Assembly: GCF_006715865.1 (NCBI RefSeq)
Contig: NZ_VFOA01000001.1
Span: 3,348,001-3,412,000, forward strand
DNA: 64,000 bases
Origin: Cellulomonas sp. SLBN-39
GTDB lineage: Bacteria; Actinomycetota; Actinomycetes; Actinomycetales; Cellulomonadaceae
Direction: 5' to 3'
Shown here: one piece after another, positions 17,465 through 25,451 of the stretch
Layout of the letters: each line of letters starts with the position of its first letter
How positions within the stretch are numbered: the stretch's first letter is position 1
Program-made: the position numbers and the translations under genes
The notes under the pieces: model-generated
What the model was told of the DNA's origin: nothing
The model's database searches: none
The model's input: the letters and a program-made list of their open reading frames with translations, nothing else

Positions 17465-19033
17465 TCACCCGGCGTACGTCTCCAGCTCCGCGATCCGCGG
17501 CGTGCCGCTGGCGCCGGTGATCTCGAAGTTCACCTTGGTCAGCGACGTCGCGCCGAACGTGATCGTCGACGGCGAGCCGCTGCCCGACGCCAGCACGGCA
17601 CCGGTGTCGTTGTTCACCACGCGCCACGCGGTGATCGACCCGCCGCCCGACGCCTGCTTCACGACCACCCGCGACACCGTCTTGGCCGAGTCCCACTTGA
17701 CCGAGACCCGCCCGGTCGACCCGTTGGGCGACCAGTACGTGCTGGTGGAGCCGTCGACCACGGCCCCGTAGCTGGTGCCCGAGCCCTTGGACGACCCGTC
17801 GGCGCCCGCGCCGAGGCTCAGGTTGGTGCCGGTGGCCGGCGGGGTGGTCGGCGTCGGGGTGGGCGTGCCCGATGTCGGCGACGGCGTCGGCGTGCTCGTG
17901 GGGGAGGTCGTCGGCGACGGTGTCGTCGGCGTGCAGCTCCCGTTCGAGACCCGCAGGCCCGTGTTCGCCCCGGCGGTCTGCCGGACGATGTCCGGGACGC
18001 AGCTGGCGGCGTCGAGGCGGAACGAGTACGGGATGCTCACCGTCGTCGTGGAGACGGGGTTCGGGCCCGCGGGGTTGTTGTCCCCGCTGCGGCTCGACCA
18101 CGTCACGTTGTCGAAGATGTTCCCGTTGACCTGCCAGGTGCCGGCCTCCGAGGTGTAGAACGTGCCGAGCACGTCCTTGGAGTCCTCGAAGTAGTTGTTG
18201 TCGACGCGTGCCTTGGCCCCGGCGCGGGAGTTGATGCCCGACTCGTTCAGCGAGTAGTAGTGGTTGTTGTACATGTGCGCGACGCCGCCGCGCAGCAGCG
18301 GTGCGCGGGAGTCGATGTTCTCGTACTTGTTGTTGTGGTAGGTGATGAACCCGTTGGAGCGGTCGCTCTCGGAGGACCCGACGAGGCCGCCACGGCCCGA
18401 GTTGCGCAGGATCGAGTAGGACAGCGTCACGTACTGCGTGTTGTCCTTCATGTCGAACAGGCCGTCGAAGCCCTCGGACTCGCCGCCCGACGCCTCGAGC
18501 GTGACGTGGTCGACCCAGACGTTGCGGACGTCGGTCTCCATGCCGATGGCGTCCCCGCCGTTGGACGTGGGGGAGCCCGACTTCTTGACGTTCTTCACCG
18601 TGACGTTCTGGATGATGATGTTCCGCGCCTCGCGGATGTGGATGCCGATCTCGTTGAACACCGCGCCCGAGCCCACGCCGACGATGGTGACGTTGCTGAT
18701 CTGCTTGAGCTCGATGACCCCGGCCGCGGTGTTGCACGAGCCGGTGACCTTGGCCGTGTTGGCGGGCGTGATCGTCCCGACCACCTCGATGGTGATCGGG
18801 GTGCTGGCGCTGGCGCGGCCGCACAGCGCCTCGTGGATCTGCGTGCCCGTGGTGGCGCGCACGGTCGCGCCGCCCGCGCCGCCGGTCGTGCCGCCGTTCT
18901 GGGACGCGAAGCCCGTGGCGGTCCCTGTGGCGGCCTGCGCCTCGGGGACGGCCAGGGCGTTCACGCCGATCGTGGCTGCCACGGCCATCGTGGCTCCCGT
19001 GGCCAGCAGCCGCAGTGCGAGTGGTCGTCTCAT
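17465..19033 (-). CDS. Secreted pectate lyase (PL1) with C-terminal carbohydrate-binding module
   Basis: 522 residues from ATG 19031-19033, preceded by GAGGCGACG. A signal peptide of about 36 residues (RRPLALRLLATGATMAVAA, cleavage near AQAA) leads to a right-handed beta-helix pectate lyase domain (about 37-375). This contains VWVDHVTL (the vWiDH motif), DGLFDMKDNTQYVTLSY (calcium-site Asp) and SRAPLLRGG, the RxPxxR motif with the catalytic Arg. A Pro/Thr/Ser linker (about 380-415) joins it to a C-terminal beta-sandwich of the F5/8-type or galactose-binding-like class (SLGAGADGSSKGSG, RVSVKWDSAKTVSRVVV). It cleaves pectate by beta-elimination outside the cell. The upstream region holds a good promoter and a LacI-type palindrome. 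Confidence 0.92.
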   Translation of the reverse strand: MRRPLALRLLATGATMAVAATIGVNALAVPEAQAATGTATGFASQNGGTTGGAGGATVRATTGTQIHEALCGRASASTPITIEVVGTITPANTAKVTGSCNTAAGVIELKQISNVTIVGVGSGAVFNEIGIHIREARNIIIQNVTVKNVKKSGSPTSNGGDAIGMETDVRNVWVDHVTLEASGGESEGFDGLFDMKDNTQYVTLSYSILRNSGRGGLVGSSESDRSNGFITYHNNKYENIDSRAPLLRGGVAHMYNNHYYSLNESGINSRAGAKARVDNNYFEDSKDVLGTFYTSEAGTWQVNGNIFDNVTWSSRSGDNNPAGPNPVSTTTVSIPYSFRLDAASCVPDIVRQTAGANTGLRVSNGSCTPTTPSPTTSPTSTPTPSPTSGTPTPTPTTPPATGTNLSLGAGADGSSKGSGTSYGAVVDGSTSTYWSPNGSTGRVSVKWDSAKTVSRVVVKQASGGGSITAWRVVNNDTGAVLASGSGSPSTITFGATSLTKVNFEITGASGTPRIAELETYAG

Positions 19034-19156
19034 CGTCGCCTCACGTTCGTCGTTGAAAGCGGGTCGTGACGCGCACGGCGGACGGCCGCGAGGGGAGCGG
19101 TCGTGCGTGCCGTGCACGCACCGGCGGCGTGGCGGACCGGCGGTCCGTCGACGCTG

Positions 19157-19170
19157 AGGAACCGGTTTCT
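19157..19170. promoter_or_regulatory. Candidate LacI-type operator upstream of pectate lyase
   Basis: AGGAACCGGTTTCT is a 14-bp palindrome with one mismatched pair and a CCGG centre, close to LacI-family sites. It begins 2 nt downstream of the -10 hexamer, covering the transcription start. Confidence 0.5.
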
Positions 19171-19172
19171 CG

Positions 19173-19202
19173 ACCGTAGGAGAGCGATTTCCGATCTGAC
19201 AA
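19173..19202 (-). promoter_or_regulatory. Candidate promoter of the pectate lyase gene
   Basis: On the minus strand, TTGTCA (19202-19197), an 18-nt spacer and TACGGT (19178-19173). This implies a 5' leader of roughly 130 nt. The rest of the 19034-19264 gap shows nothing else clear. Confidence 0.55.
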
Positions 19203-19264
19203 CCCCCCGACGGGGCCCGAATGGTTTAGGAGTGCGCCCGCCGCCCGTCCGGGTGAGGGTGCGC

Positions 19265-19580
19265 TCAGTCCGCGAGGGCGCTCGCGTCGACCCGCGCGCC
19301 AGGGCTGACCTCGCGGAAGTCGTCGTCGGGGCGCCGGTGCCCCGAGGGGTCAGGAGCAGCCTGACAGACGGGCTTCCGCTTCCCGCGGCGGACACCGTCT
19401 CGCCGTGCTCCAGGTCGAGGGGCGCCGCGCACGCCGAGCCGCCGGTGAGGGTCTGCGTGCTGAACAGGGCGCAGACCCTCCTCGACTCGGTCGAGGCCGC
19501 CCACACCCCGCCACCGTCCTCGAGCTCGGCGAGCAGCCGCGCCGACTCCGACGCGAACAGGTCTCTCGCGGAGGGCTCCG
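19265..19580 (-). pseudogene. Remnant of a hypothetical protein, frameshifted and 5'-truncated
   Basis: A coding-like minus-strand segment reads ARDLFASESARLLAELEDGG, then GVWAASTESRRVCALF, GGSACAAP and SPSVRLLLTPRG in one frame, down to about nt 19341. The frame then breaks, and a neighbouring frame supplies a plausible C-terminus, RRPDDDFREVSPGARVDAS, ending at a stop at 19265. The N-terminal part is missing: similarity to coding sequence stops at about 19570-19580, where a short AT-rich junction begins. The composition (VCALF, GGSACAAP) resembles the C-terminal domain of uncharacterised actinobacterial membrane-anchored proteins, but the family cannot be named. Best read as a gene remnant; reliance on frame continuity makes the exact limits uncertain. 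Confidence 0.45.
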
Positions 19581-19602
19581 ATATGCAGAATATTCGGTAC
19601 GA

Positions 19603-20769
19603 CCACTCGGCCTCACCTACGGGCTGATGCTGCTCAGCATCCCCGTGCAGTTCGGCGCCGTCGCGATCGTCGAGCGCGCCGGCTTCCGGCGCACGACGGT
19701 CGTGGGCTGCAGCGCGCTGCTGGTGCTCATGGTCATGCTCGCGCTCGTCTCCCGGGCGCCGGACCCGACGGTGGCTTTCGTCGTGATCGTCGTGCTCATC
19801 GAGGTGGTGGTCTCGGCGTCGTGGGGGCTCGCCTGGCACCCGTGGATGCAGCAGGTGGTACCCCGGCCGGGGCGGCCGCGGTACCTCGCCACGGCTCAGT
19901 CCACGGCCCAGGGATTCAACGTCGCCATGCTCGCCGTGTTCGCACTGCTCGCGGGGGCAACCGCCTCCGTCGTGGAGTACCAGGCCTTCCTCGGGCTGCT
20001 CGCGGTCTTCGTGATCCTCTCGATCGGCGCGTGCCGCCTGCTGCCCGAACCGGTCGTCTCCCGCCGTGCGGACGAGAACCGTCCCGGTGTGCTCACGTCC
20101 GTGGCTGCGGGCTACAGGCGGGCACGGGCGGGGGTCGAGTCGGTTCGGGCAAGCGTGCCGATGCGTCGACTACTCCTGGTCTACGTGATCGACGTGCTCC
20201 TGGCGACCCCGCTGCTCACGGGGTACGCCGTCGTCGTGCTCGGGATGCCCGCGGCGCTGGTCGCGTTCTCCATCGGCGCGCGCTCGCTCTGCGGTGTCGT
20301 CCTCGGACCCCTGTGGGGTCGGTTCCTCGCGCGCCACGGGGTTCGACGCACGGTCGCGCTCTCGCTCTCCGCGGCGTGCGTCGTCAAGGTGCTGTGGCTG
20401 CTGCTCCCTGCCGACCCGGGGCAGGGCGCCTCGGCGACCACGCAGGTGGTGTTCGTCTCCCTCACCCTCGTCGGCGCCGCGCTCGGCATCGGCTACGGCC
20501 TGAGCATGCAGCTCCTCTGGTACGAGCTGGCGCCGGAGTCGGACGCGGTCGCGCTCTTCACGCTCAAGGACGTCCTCGAGTCCGGCAAGGCGCAGCTCGG
20601 CACCGCCGTCGCTGGCGTGCTCGTGTCTGCCGCGGCGGCATGGACGTTCTCGGCGGGCAGCCTGTCGGTGGACGCCTACAAGATCGCGGGGCTCTGCGGG
20701 ATCCCCGTCGCCGTCGTCGTCATCCGGGTCGTCAGTCGGCTCGACGTGCCCGAGCACGCACGGGCGTGA
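19603..20769 (+). pseudogene. 5'-truncated MFS transporter
   Basis: About 389 codons of a major facilitator superfamily protein, from GLTYGLMLLSIPVQFGAV to LDVPEHARA. Eleven membrane segments can be counted. The first helix and the start region are absent, and the frame upstream of 19600 is not transporter-like. The only in-frame ATG near the junction (19627) falls inside a membrane helix. Conserved features remain, such as ERAGFRRTTVVG, GARSLCGVVLGPLWGRFLAR (the second-half loop, R-rich) and the LTLVGAALGIGYGLSMQ helix. The body carries no frameshift, so truncation looks recent. It might still be translated from 19627 as a shortened protein, but transport activity is doubtful. Confidence 0.62.
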
Positions 20770-20809
20770 GAGGTCGGCGATCGCCGGCGCCGGTCGATCG
20801 ACGTGCCCG

Positions 20810-20834
20810 CACGCACCCCTTGCCCCGGTGCGTG
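20810..20834. terminator. Weak hairpin after the MFS remnant
   Basis: An 8-bp inverted repeat (CACGCACC / GGTGCGTG) with a 9-nt loop, between the MFS remnant and the SRPBCC gene. Modest stem and no T-tract. Confidence 0.3.
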
Positions 20835-20860
20835 GGGGCCTCCGGTGGCAGCATCGCGGG

Positions 20861-21334
20861 ATGAGTCCTCGCTCGCGGCACCTGAGCATCGTCATCGCGC
20901 GTCCCGTCGCCGACATCTACGCGTTCGTGGCGGACCCGGCCAACCTGCCCCGCTGGGCGCCCGGGCTGGGCACGTCGGTCGTGCACGACGGCGACGACTG
21001 GTATGTCGAGACCCCGCAGGGTCGTGCGCGCGTGCGGTTCGCCCCACCCAACCCGTTCGGGGTGCTCGACCACGAGGTGCTGACCCCGTCGGGCGAGGTC
21101 GTGCACGTGCCGCTGCGCGTGATCGCCGACGGCGACGGCTGCGAGGTCGTCTTCACCCTGCGACCCGCACCGGGGATGTCCGACGCCGACCTCGACCGCG
21201 ACGAGGCCCTGGTCACCGCCGACCTGGCCCGCCTCCGGCAGGTCCTCGAGGGCGCGGCGCCGGCCGACCGCGCCCGCACCGGTCACGGCGTCGGCTCCGA
21301 CGGCGACGTTAGCCGCCCAGACCTTCGGCCATGA
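20861..21334 (+). CDS. SRPBCC family protein (START-like fold)
   Basis: 157 residues from ATG 20861; a CAGCAT hexamer ends 6 nt before it, fitting a leaderless mRNA. The sequence matches polyketide cyclase/START-like proteins: SIVIARPVADIYAFVADPANLPRWA at the N-terminus (the VADPxNxxxWxPG signature), then beta strands (VVHDGDDWYVETPQG, EVVHVPLRVIADGDGCEVVF) and a C-terminal helix (LVTADLARLRQVLEG). Such proteins hold small hydrophobic ligands in a deep pocket; no ligand can be proposed. Its 3' end overlaps the convergent gene at 21309 by 26 nt. Confidence 0.82.
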   Translation: MSPRSRHLSIVIARPVADIYAFVADPANLPRWAPGLGTSVVHDGDDWYVETPQGRARVRFAPPNPFGVLDHEVLTPSGEVVHVPLRVIADGDGCEVVFTLRPAPGMSDADLDRDEALVTADLARLRQVLEGAAPADRARTGHGVGSDGDVSRPDLRP

Positions 21335-21635
21335 CGTCTCGGATGGCGGCCGCCGCGCGGCGCGCCACCTGTTCCCGCGCGACGTCGCCTGCGTGGGCGT
21401 AGAGGTCCGCCTCTTGCTCGTAGGCCTCTGCGCGGTGCGACGCGAACGTATAGGCGCGCGTCGCCGAGATGACACCCTCGTGCCCCTTCGCGTACCAGAT
21501 GAGCCCCCGGACAGAGGAGAGCCCGCCCGCGCCGTCGGTGTCGCCCGCCGCGTCGAGGGCACGGCCGCGGTCCTCGAGCAGGCGTTCGAACGCCTCGGAG
21601 CTGTCGGGCGGGTGGGTGCTCGGCGTGCTCACCAT
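21309..21635 (-). CDS. Hypothetical protein, helical
   Basis: 108 residues from ATG 21633-21635; GTG 21632-21630 is an alternative because GACCCT lies 6 nt before it. The protein is soluble, acidic at the N-terminus (STPSTHPPDSSEAFERLLED) and mostly helical after residue 15. A Tyr/Ala-rich middle (GLIWYAKGHEGVISATRAYT) and a C-terminal helix pair (EAYEQEADLYAHAGDVAREQ) look like a small helical bundle. No family recognised. It overlaps the SRPBCC gene at its 3' end and is separated from tRNA-Leu by a strong hairpin. Confidence 0.6.
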   Translation of the reverse strand: MVSTPSTHPPDSSEAFERLLEDRGRALDAAGDTDGAGGLSSVRGLIWYAKGHEGVISATRAYTFASHRAEAYEQEADLYAHAGDVAREQVARRAAAAIRDVMAEGLGG

Positions 21636-21690
21636 GTCAGGGTCGTGCTCCCGGGTGACGTGCGGCAAACCGGTGCCGCGTCGGACGCAC

Positions 21691-21726
21691 GACGAAGGCC
21701 CCCGACCGAGGTCGAGGGCCTTCGTC
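21691..21726. terminator. Hairpin downstream of tRNA-Leu
   Basis: 16-bp arms (GACGAAGGCCCCCGAC / GTCGAGGGCCTTCGTC) with one mismatch and a 4-nt loop, starting 18 nt past the 3' end of the tRNA. Likely terminates the tRNA transcript. Confidence 0.6.
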
Positions 21727-21743
21727 GTCGCTGTCTCAACGAG

Positions 21744-21826
21744 TGTCCGGAGGGGGACTTGAACCCCCACGCCCTTTCGGGCACTAGCACCTCAAGCTAG
21801 CGCGTCTGCCATTCCGCCACCCGGAC
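21744..21826 (-). tRNA. tRNA-Leu (anticodon GAG)
   Basis: 83-nt cloverleaf on the minus strand. The acceptor stem is GTCCGGG paired with TCCGGAC (one G-T wobble) with discriminator A. The anticodon stem CTAGC/GCTAG encloses loop TTGAGGT, giving anticodon GAG, which reads CUC/CUU Leu codons. A long variable arm (TGCCCGAAAGGGCG) marks the class II tRNA, and the T-arm GGGGGTTCAAGTCCCCC is canonical. CCA is not encoded. The 21827-22031 gap upstream holds a possible TAAGTT -10 (minus strand, 21878-21873) and the PopR-like box described separately. Confidence 0.96.
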
Positions 21827-21975
21827 GGGGTGGTACCTCGGCGACCCCGGAGGGCCCCTTGGCGCGGCAGAGAACTTACCACGGCGCGGGCGTGGTCCTC
21901 GCATCGGGCCCCTGCGCGGGAGGGGGCATGGCCTGCGGCGGGTCCCTCGGGCGCCGCCGGTCGCGGTGGTCGCGT

Positions 21976-21990
21976 TCTGCCCTGAGCAGA
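21976..21990. promoter_or_regulatory. Candidate PopR/ClgR-type box upstream of the regulator
   Basis: TCTGCCCTGAGCAGA: inverted repeat TCTGC-N5-GCAGA. It is close to a TCTGCC-N3-GGCAGA pattern that I associate with Streptomyces PopR from memory. A related copy lies before the clpP genes at 23712-23726. Confidence 0.4.
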
Positions 21991-22019
21991 TCGTGCGGAC
22001 GCCACGGCAGGCCCCGTCC

Positions 22020-22025
22020 TACCGT
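22020..22025 (+). promoter_or_regulatory. Candidate -10 of the popR-like gene
   Basis: TACCGT ends 6 nt before ATG 22032, the leaderless spacing common in this window. Confidence 0.45.
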
Positions 22026-22031
22026 CGGGGC

Positions 22032-22412
22032 ATGACCTCTCCCGCCGCGCCGCCCGCCCGCCCGACGAGCGCCTGGCGCCGCACGATCGGCAGGCTGCTG
22101 CGGCGTGCGCGCGAGGAGCAGGGGCTGCGGCTGGCCGATGTCGCGGAGCGGGCCCGGCTCTCGCCGCAGTACCTCTCGGAGGTCGAGCGCGGGCTGAAGG
22201 AGCCGTCGTCGGAGGTGCTCGCAGCGCTGACCGGGGCGCTGGGCGTGACGCTCGCCGACCTGGCGCTGGCGCTGGGCAGCGAGCTGGAGCAGCGCCGCGC
22301 ACCCGTCCGTGTGCTGCACCTCACGTCGCAGCGCGGGTCGTCGTCCGTCGTGGGTGCCGGGCCTGTCGGGGCGTCCGCCTGGGGGCCGGACGTCGTGGCC
22401 CTCGCCGCCTGA
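22032..22412 (+). CDS. XRE-family regulator of the ClgR/PopR type
   Basis: 126 residues from ATG 22032. One helix-turn-helix domain (about residues 17-75): TIGRLLRRAREEQGLRLADV, AERARLSPQYLSEVERGLKE and PSSEVLAALTGALGVTL. This closely follows ClgR/PopR, the actinobacterial regulators of clp protease genes. The C-terminal 35 residues end in ...VVALAA; hydrophobic Ala-Ala tails like this target ClgR and PopR to Clp degradation. It converges with the two clpP genes on the other strand and probably controls them. The resemblance of the locus to Streptomyces popR-clpP3-clpP4 is the main reason for naming PopR; ClgR is the alternative. Confidence 0.85.
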   Translation: MTSPAAPPARPTSAWRRTIGRLLRRAREEQGLRLADVAERARLSPQYLSEVERGLKEPSSEVLAALTGALGVTLADLALALGSELEQRRAPVRVLHLTSQRGSSSVVGAGPVGASAWGPDVVALAA

Positions 22413-22464
22413 CGCGTCGGCCCGGCCGTGGGGACCGGCACCGGCCGGACCCCACGACGGGTCG

Positions 22465-23055
22465 TCAGACGCGCGCCGCCACCACGTGGTCGGCGATCCC
22501 GTACGCCACGGCCTGCTCGGCCGTCAGCACCAGGTCGCGGTCGGTGTCGCGGCGCAGCGTCGCCAGGTCCTTGCCCGTGTGGTGGGCCAGCACCTCCTCC
22601 AGCTGCGCGCGCACCCGCACCAGCTCGTCCGCGGCCAGGATGAGGTCCGGGATGGGCCCCTGGCCGCGCGTCGTCGGCTGGTGCAGCACCACCCGGCCGT
22701 GCGCGAGGATCGCCCGCTGCCCCGCGGTCCCGCCCGCCAGCAGCACGGCCGCCGTCGACGCCGCCTGGCCCACGCACGTCGTGGCGACCGGCGGGCGCAC
22801 GTACTGCATCGCGTCGTACACGACGAGCATCGCCGACGTCGACCCGCCCGGAGAGTTCACGTACAGCTGGATCGGCTTGTCCGGGTCCTCGGACTCCAGG
22901 TGCAGCAGCTGGGCGACCAGCACGTTCGCGACACCGTCGTCGATCTCGGTGCCCAGGTACACGATGCGCTCGGACAGCAGCCGGCTGAACACGTCGACCG
23001 TGCGCTCGGACCCGGCCCGCCGCTCCACGACGTACGGGATCGTGTACCGGCTCAT
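22465..23055 (-). CDS. clpP: ATP-dependent Clp protease proteolytic subunit
   Basis: 196 residues, full ClpP fold. The catalytic triad is Ser100 ([12 protein letters not shown]), His125 (RVVLHQPTT) and Asp174 ([14 protein letters not shown]). [18 protein letters not shown] gives the handle-region Gly-Gly. Its ATG overlaps the stop of the upstream clpP gene by one nucleotide (TGATG), so the two subunits are translationally coupled and probably form a mixed tetradecamer. It is second in the operon and equivalent to clpP4 if this is the popR-linked pair rather than the housekeeping clpP1P2, which normally sits with clpX and tig. Neither is in the window. Confidence 0.93.
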   Translation of the reverse strand: MSRYTIPYVVERRAGSERTVDVFSRLLSERIVYLGTEIDDGVANVLVAQLLHLESEDPDKPIQLYVNSPGGSTSAMLVVYDAMQYVRPPVATTCVGQAASTAAVLLAGGTAGQRAILAHGRVVLHQPTTRGQGPIPDLILAADELVRVRAQLEEVLAHHTGKDLATLRRDTDRDLVLTAEQAVAYGIADHVVAARV

Positions 23056-23669
23056 CACCGCACCCCCAGCCCGGCCGTGCCAGCCACCGGCGGGAGCAGC
23101 GCCGACACGTCGTCGACGACGTGGTCCACGAACCCGTACGCCAGCGCCTCGTCCGCGGTGTACCAGCGGTCCCGCAGCGAGTCCTCGTGCACCCGCTCCG
23201 GGGTCTGCCCGGTGTCCCGGGCGATCAGGCCCAGCACCGTGTCCCGCGTGTGGCGCAGGTCGTCGGCCTGCAGCTCGACGTCGACGGCCGACCCGCCGAT
23301 GCCCGCCGACCCCTGGTGCATGAGCACCCGGGCGTGCGGCAGCGCGTACCGCTTGCCCGGGGTGCCGGCCGAGAGCAGGAACTGGCCGGCGCTCGCGGCC
23401 ATGCCGAGCGCGACGGTCCGCACGTCGTTGGGGATGGCCGTCATGAGGTCGCGGATCGCGAGCATCGCGTGGATGGATCCGCCGGGGGAGTGGATCCACA
23501 GGCTGATGTCGGTGCGGGGGTCCTCGGCGGACAGGAGCAGCAGCTGCGAGCACAGCCGGGTGCCGTTGGTCTCCTCCAGGGCGGTGCCGAGCACCAGCAC
23601 CCGGCGGAACAGCAGCCGGGCCGTGAGCTCGTCGTCGGTCGTGCGCAGGGGCGGGGTCTCGTGCGTCAT
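23055..23669 (-). CDS. clpP: ATP-dependent Clp protease proteolytic subunit
   Basis: 204 residues. The catalytic triad is Ser93 ([14 protein letters not shown]), His118 (LMHQGSAG) and Asp167 ([12 protein letters not shown]). The [18 protein letters not shown] segment is typical. It is more divergent than the second copy, with a longer C-terminus ([14 protein letters not shown]). It is first in a two-gene operon, and a PopR-like palindrome lies 43-57 nt upstream of its ATG. It is probably the ClpP3-like partner in a heteromeric peptidase fed by ClpX or ClpC from elsewhere in the genome. Confidence 0.93.
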   Translation of the reverse strand: MTHETPPLRTTDDELTARLLFRRVLVLGTALEETNGTRLCSQLLLLSAEDPRTDISLWIHSPGGSIHAMLAIRDLMTAIPNDVRTVALGMAASAGQFLLSAGTPGKRYALPHARVLMHQGSAGIGGSAVDVELQADDLRHTRDTVLGLIARDTGQTPERVHEDSLRDRWYTADEALAYGFVDHVVDDVSALLPPVAGTAGLGVR

Positions 23670-23711
23670 GACCCCAGCCGACCCTCCCGACCGGGGAGGG
23701 CGCCAGGGCGC

Positions 23712-23726
23712 GCTGCCGTCGGCGGA
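23712..23726. promoter_or_regulatory. Candidate PopR/ClgR-type box upstream of clpP
   Basis: GCTGCCGTCGGCGGA matches a TCTGCC-N3-GGCAGA pattern at 10 of 12 defined positions and lies 43-57 nt before the first clpP ATG. Confidence 0.35.
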
Positions 23727-23767
23727 TCCGCCCGTGGCGGCGTGGGCGGGCCGCTGCCGGACGCCGG

Positions 23768-24532
23768 TCAGGCGGGCAGCGGGGCCCGGGGCAGGCGCGG
23801 GGCGGGCAGCCGGCCCGCGGGGAGCAGGGCGGCCGGCGTCAGGACGCGGGCGCGGCGGACCGCGCGGGGCGCCCGGGCGGGGTGAACGCCGTGCGTGAGC
23901 TCGCGCAGCGCCTCGACGAGCACGCGGTTGAACGCCGTGGGCGCGTGGCTGTTCACGTCGTGACCGGCGCCGGGGACGACGGTGAGACGCGCCGTCGGGG
24001 CGGCGCGCAGGAACCGGCGCTCGTCCAGGCGCAGCGGGTCGCGCCGGCCGTTGACCACCCACAGCGGCACCCGCAGGCGGCGCACGTCGGTCAGGGGGGA
24101 GTAGCCGGCGATCGCGGTGAGCATGTCGGTGACCACGTGCCAGGTGCCCTGGCCGAGGCCGAGCGTGCGGGTCACGTGGTGGGCGGCGTCGCGGTACAGC
24201 CCGACGGGCTTGCCGCGGACCTCCGTGGAGCAGCCGGCCAGCATCACGCCCGCGAGGCGGTGGCCGTGCCGCGCCGCGTACGCGAGCGACAGGTACCCGC
24301 CGAGCGACAGGCCGACGAGCAGCGGGGGTGCCTCGTGCGCGTCGACGGCGGCGTCGATCGCGGCCATCGCGCCCTCCCAGGTGAAGCGCTCGCCCGTGCG
24401 GGCGCCGTGCCCCGGCAGGTCGATCGTGGTGGTCGGGTGCCCGGCGGCCTCCAGGGCGGCGACCTGCGCGTGCCAGATCGCGGACGACGTGCGGGTGCCG
24501 TGCACCAGCACGACGGGCACCGGGAGGGTCAC
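23768..24532 (-). CDS. Alpha/beta hydrolase
   Basis: 254 residues from GTG 24532 with a CAGGAG site upstream; a longer frame to 24664 lacks one. Canonical alpha/beta hydrolase: oxyanion strand [11 protein letters not shown] (residues 7-17), nucleophile elbow GLSLGG (Ser76), acid Asp in [10 protein letters not shown], and His in [14 protein letters not shown] cap of about 55 residues lies between ([17 protein letters not shown]). The C-terminal 40 residues are Arg/Ala/Pro-rich and probably disordered. It could be an esterase or lipase-like enzyme of the MenH/YcjY type; the substrate cannot be deduced. Confidence 0.86.
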   Translation of the reverse strand: MTLPVPVVLVHGTRTSSAIWHAQVAALEAAGHPTTTIDLPGHGARTGERFTWEGAMAAIDAAVDAHEAPPLLVGLSLGGYLSLAYAARHGHRLAGVMLAGCSTEVRGKPVGLYRDAAHHVTRTLGLGQGTWHVVTDMLTAIAGYSPLTDVRRLRVPLWVVNGRRDPLRLDERRFLRAAPTARLTVVPGAGHDVNSHAPTAFNRVLVEALRELTHGVHPARAPRAVRRARVLTPAALLPAGRLPAPRLPRAPLPA

Positions 24533-24670
24533 GAGCGGGCTCCTGACGGTCGGGAGGTGCGGCCGGGGGTGTGCCGCACCCTCAGGATCGACCGTGCGCG
24601 GGCACGTATGAGCGACACCTACGTTCTCCGCCCGGCGTGCGCACGGGGCCTTCACGACGTGCACGGCCCG

Positions 24671-25438
24671 TCACGCCCCCGCCCACGTGTGCAGCAGGTC
24701 GCGGGTCCGGCCGAGGTAGCCGCCGCCGAAGAGCGCCGCGTGCACCGCGACCGGGTACAGCTGGTGCAGCCCGACCCGGTCCTGCCAGCCCGCGGGCAGC
24801 GGGTGGGTGGCCGTGTACGCGTCCAGCACGACGTCGAGGTGCGGCAGCCCGAACAGCGCCAGCATGGCCAGGTCGGTCTCGCGGTGTCCGCCGTGGGCCG
24901 CGGGGTCGATCAGCGTCGCCCCGGACTCCGTCCACAGGACGTTGCCCTGCCACAGGTCGCCGTGCACGCGCGCCGGCGGGTCCTCGTCGTCCCACGTCCC
25001 GGCACGCAGGCGGTCGAGCAGCACCTCGGCCGCCTGCAGGTCGTCCGCGTCGAGGTCGTCGCGCAGGCGGGCGAGGACCGGGGTGAGCCGGTGGTCGGCC
25101 AGGAACCGGCCCCACGACGACTCCTGCGCCGCCGCCATCGGCAGCGGGTCGGACAGGGGGCCGAACCAGCCGTGGCCGGCCCACCCCGCGGGCGGGGCCC
25201 CGAACGCCTCGGCGCCGGCGTCGTGCGTCACGGCGAGGCGGGCGCCCAGCTCGGCCGCCGCCCACGGGGTCGGCGCGACCTCGTCGAGCCGGACCAGGTC
25301 GAGGTGGTCGTCGCCGACGTCGAGGACCTCGACCACCGGGACGCCGCCGGGCACGCGCAGCCACCGCAGGCCGGCCGCCTCGCAGCGGAAGAACCCGGCC
25401 GGTGCGCCGGGGCGCGCCTTGCGGTGGACGCCGGTCAC
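24671..25438 (-). CDS. Fructosamine kinase family protein
   Basis: 255 residues starting at GTG 25438. Protein-kinase-like fold of the fructosamine-3-kinase family, which phosphorylates sugars on glycated lysines or related ketosamines so that they come off. Seen are a Lys-bearing N-terminal strand (HRKARPGAPAGFFRCEAAGL), the catalytic loop VHGDLWQGNVLW and the metal-binding segment LIDPAAHGGHRETDLAML. The N-terminus is short and lacks the glycine-rich strand of human FN3K. The gene lies 13 nt downstream of the Lrp-family gene on the same strand and is probably cotranscribed. Confidence 0.88.
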   Translation of the reverse strand: MTGVHRKARPGAPAGFFRCEAAGLRWLRVPGGVPVVEVLDVGDDHLDLVRLDEVAPTPWAAAELGARLAVTHDAGAEAFGAPPAGWAGHGWFGPLSDPLPMAAAQESSWGRFLADHRLTPVLARLRDDLDADDLQAAEVLLDRLRAGTWDDEDPPARVHGDLWQGNVLWTESGATLIDPAAHGGHRETDLAMLALFGLPHLDVVLDAYTATHPLPAGWQDRVGLHQLYPVAVHAALFGGGYLGRTRDLLHTWAGA

Positions 25439-25451
25439 CGGACGGGGTCCG

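Noticed and set aside
19627..20769. MFS transporter as an intact gene starting at ATG 19627
   Set aside because: That ATG lies inside a membrane helix and the first helix is missing, so a truncated gene fits better.
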